Assembly (NCBI GenBank): GCA_018715585.1
Contig: DVLH01000203.1
Span: 1-5,187, forward strand
Direction of reading: 5' to 3'
Length of the DNA: 5,187 bases
Source: Candidatus Aphodomonas merdavium
GTDB taxonomy: Bacteria > Bacillota > Clostridia > Christensenellales > Aristaeellaceae
The notes under the pieces are model-generated. The model was not told where the DNA came from and ran no database searches. It worked only from the letters and a program-made list of their open reading frames with translations. Positions 4,808 to 5,187 of this stretch are shown piece by piece. Every line of letters begins with the position of its first letter. Position 1 is the stretch's first letter. Both the position numbers and the translations under genes were made by a program.

Positions 4808-5187
4808 TTGTTTCAGATTGAACGTGAAAAAGCTATTTTAGAAAGCCTTAAAGACGGGAAGGTCGCCAAGCCCAAGGATCTGTGCGAGCTGACGGGCGCC
4901 TCGGATGTAACCATCCGGCGGGATTTGCGCCGCCTGGAAAAGCGCGGGTTAATCCGCCGCTGGCACGGCTGCGCGCAAATAGCCGGTGGGGAAAGCGCAT
5001 GGTTCCCCGCCGCGGGGATGGCCAGCCCCGAAAAAGAGCGCGTAGCGCGCATCGCCGCACAGCTCGTTTGCGATGGGGATAATATTTTCCTTGGCGCCGG
5101 CACAACCTGCACAGCGCTGGCCCGCTTTTTGCGGCAGCACAAAAACCTTTCCGTCATGACGCCGAACCTGGATGCCGCGCTGGAATT
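4808..5187 (+). CDS. DeoR-family transcriptional repressor, N-terminal ~126 residues, cut by window edge
   Basis: This is a DNA-binding repressor that usually responds to a phosphorylated sugar. The N-terminus FQIEREKAILESLKDGKV (2-19) leads into a DeoR-type winged helix-turn-helix with recognition segment ASDVTIRRDLRRLEKRGLI (31-49) and RRWHGCA (50-56), matching the family pattern ending in R-x-HGGA. The sensor domain starts near residue 75 and shows DGDNIFLGAGTTCTALARFL (89-108), the GxGTT phosphate-binding motif. The usual TNSL that follows reads TPNL (118-121) here. Members run about 250 residues, so roughly half is missing. The TTG start is the only plausible one: the in-frame stop is at 4787-4789 and no ATG or GTG lies between. 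It is divergent from the kinase-transporter operon and its likely regulator. An activator role cannot be excluded. Confidence 0.92.
   Translation, partial: MFQIEREKAILESLKDGKVAKPKDLCELTGASDVTIRRDLRRLEKRGLIRRWHGCAQIAGGESAWFPAAGMASPEKERVARIAAQLVCDGDNIFLGAGTTCTALARFLRQHKNLSVMTPNLDAALE

Overview
The window looks like part of a bacterial chromosome carrying a sugar-uptake and phosphorylation operon with a divergently transcribed regulator. The coding DNA is fairly GC-rich, the ribosome binding sites are strong AGGAGG/GGAGGG type, the intergenic control region is AT-rich, and the protein families are typical of gut-type Clostridia (Firmicutes/Bacillota). That assignment is an inference from style, not from a marker gene. 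The substrate-binding protein has a plain Sec signal with no lipoprotein cysteine, which is unusual for a Gram-positive binding protein.

Layout. Four genes run right to left on the minus strand. They are an FGGY kinase of xylulokinase type (4537 to 3032), a secreted sugar-binding protein (2913 to 1861), an RbsC-type permease (1610 to 585), and an RbsA/MglA-type ATPase that leaves the window at its left edge (572 to 1). A DeoR-family repressor gene starts on the plus strand at 4808 (TTG start) and leaves at the right edge. The ATPase and permease are tightly coupled, with the ATPase Shine-Dalgarno overlapping the permease stop. The kinase-binding protein gap is 118 bases and the binding protein-permease gap is 250 bases. 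The larger gap carries hairpins that could lower expression of the membrane components relative to the binding protein.

Control region. Two near-consensus sigma-70-type promoters face away from each other between kinase and regulator, each with a 17-base spacer. A perfect 14-base palindrome covers the expected kinase transcription start. Two further inverted repeats that share the half-site TTTTGA/TCAAAA lie between the promoters. The simplest reading is that the DeoR-family protein, probably sensing a phosphorylated sugar, represses the kinase-transporter operon and perhaps itself.

Working model (inference). The binding protein captures a pentose, pentulose or related polyol outside the cell, the permease homodimer and ATPase import it, the kinase phosphorylates the ketose form, and the phosphate ester relieves repression. 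No isomerase or dehydrogenase is visible here, so the substrate cannot be named. All genes belong to known families. I see no mobile element, CRISPR array, RNA gene or clearly new system; the points worth checking are regulatory architecture, the atypical ABC signature motif and the missing lipobox.
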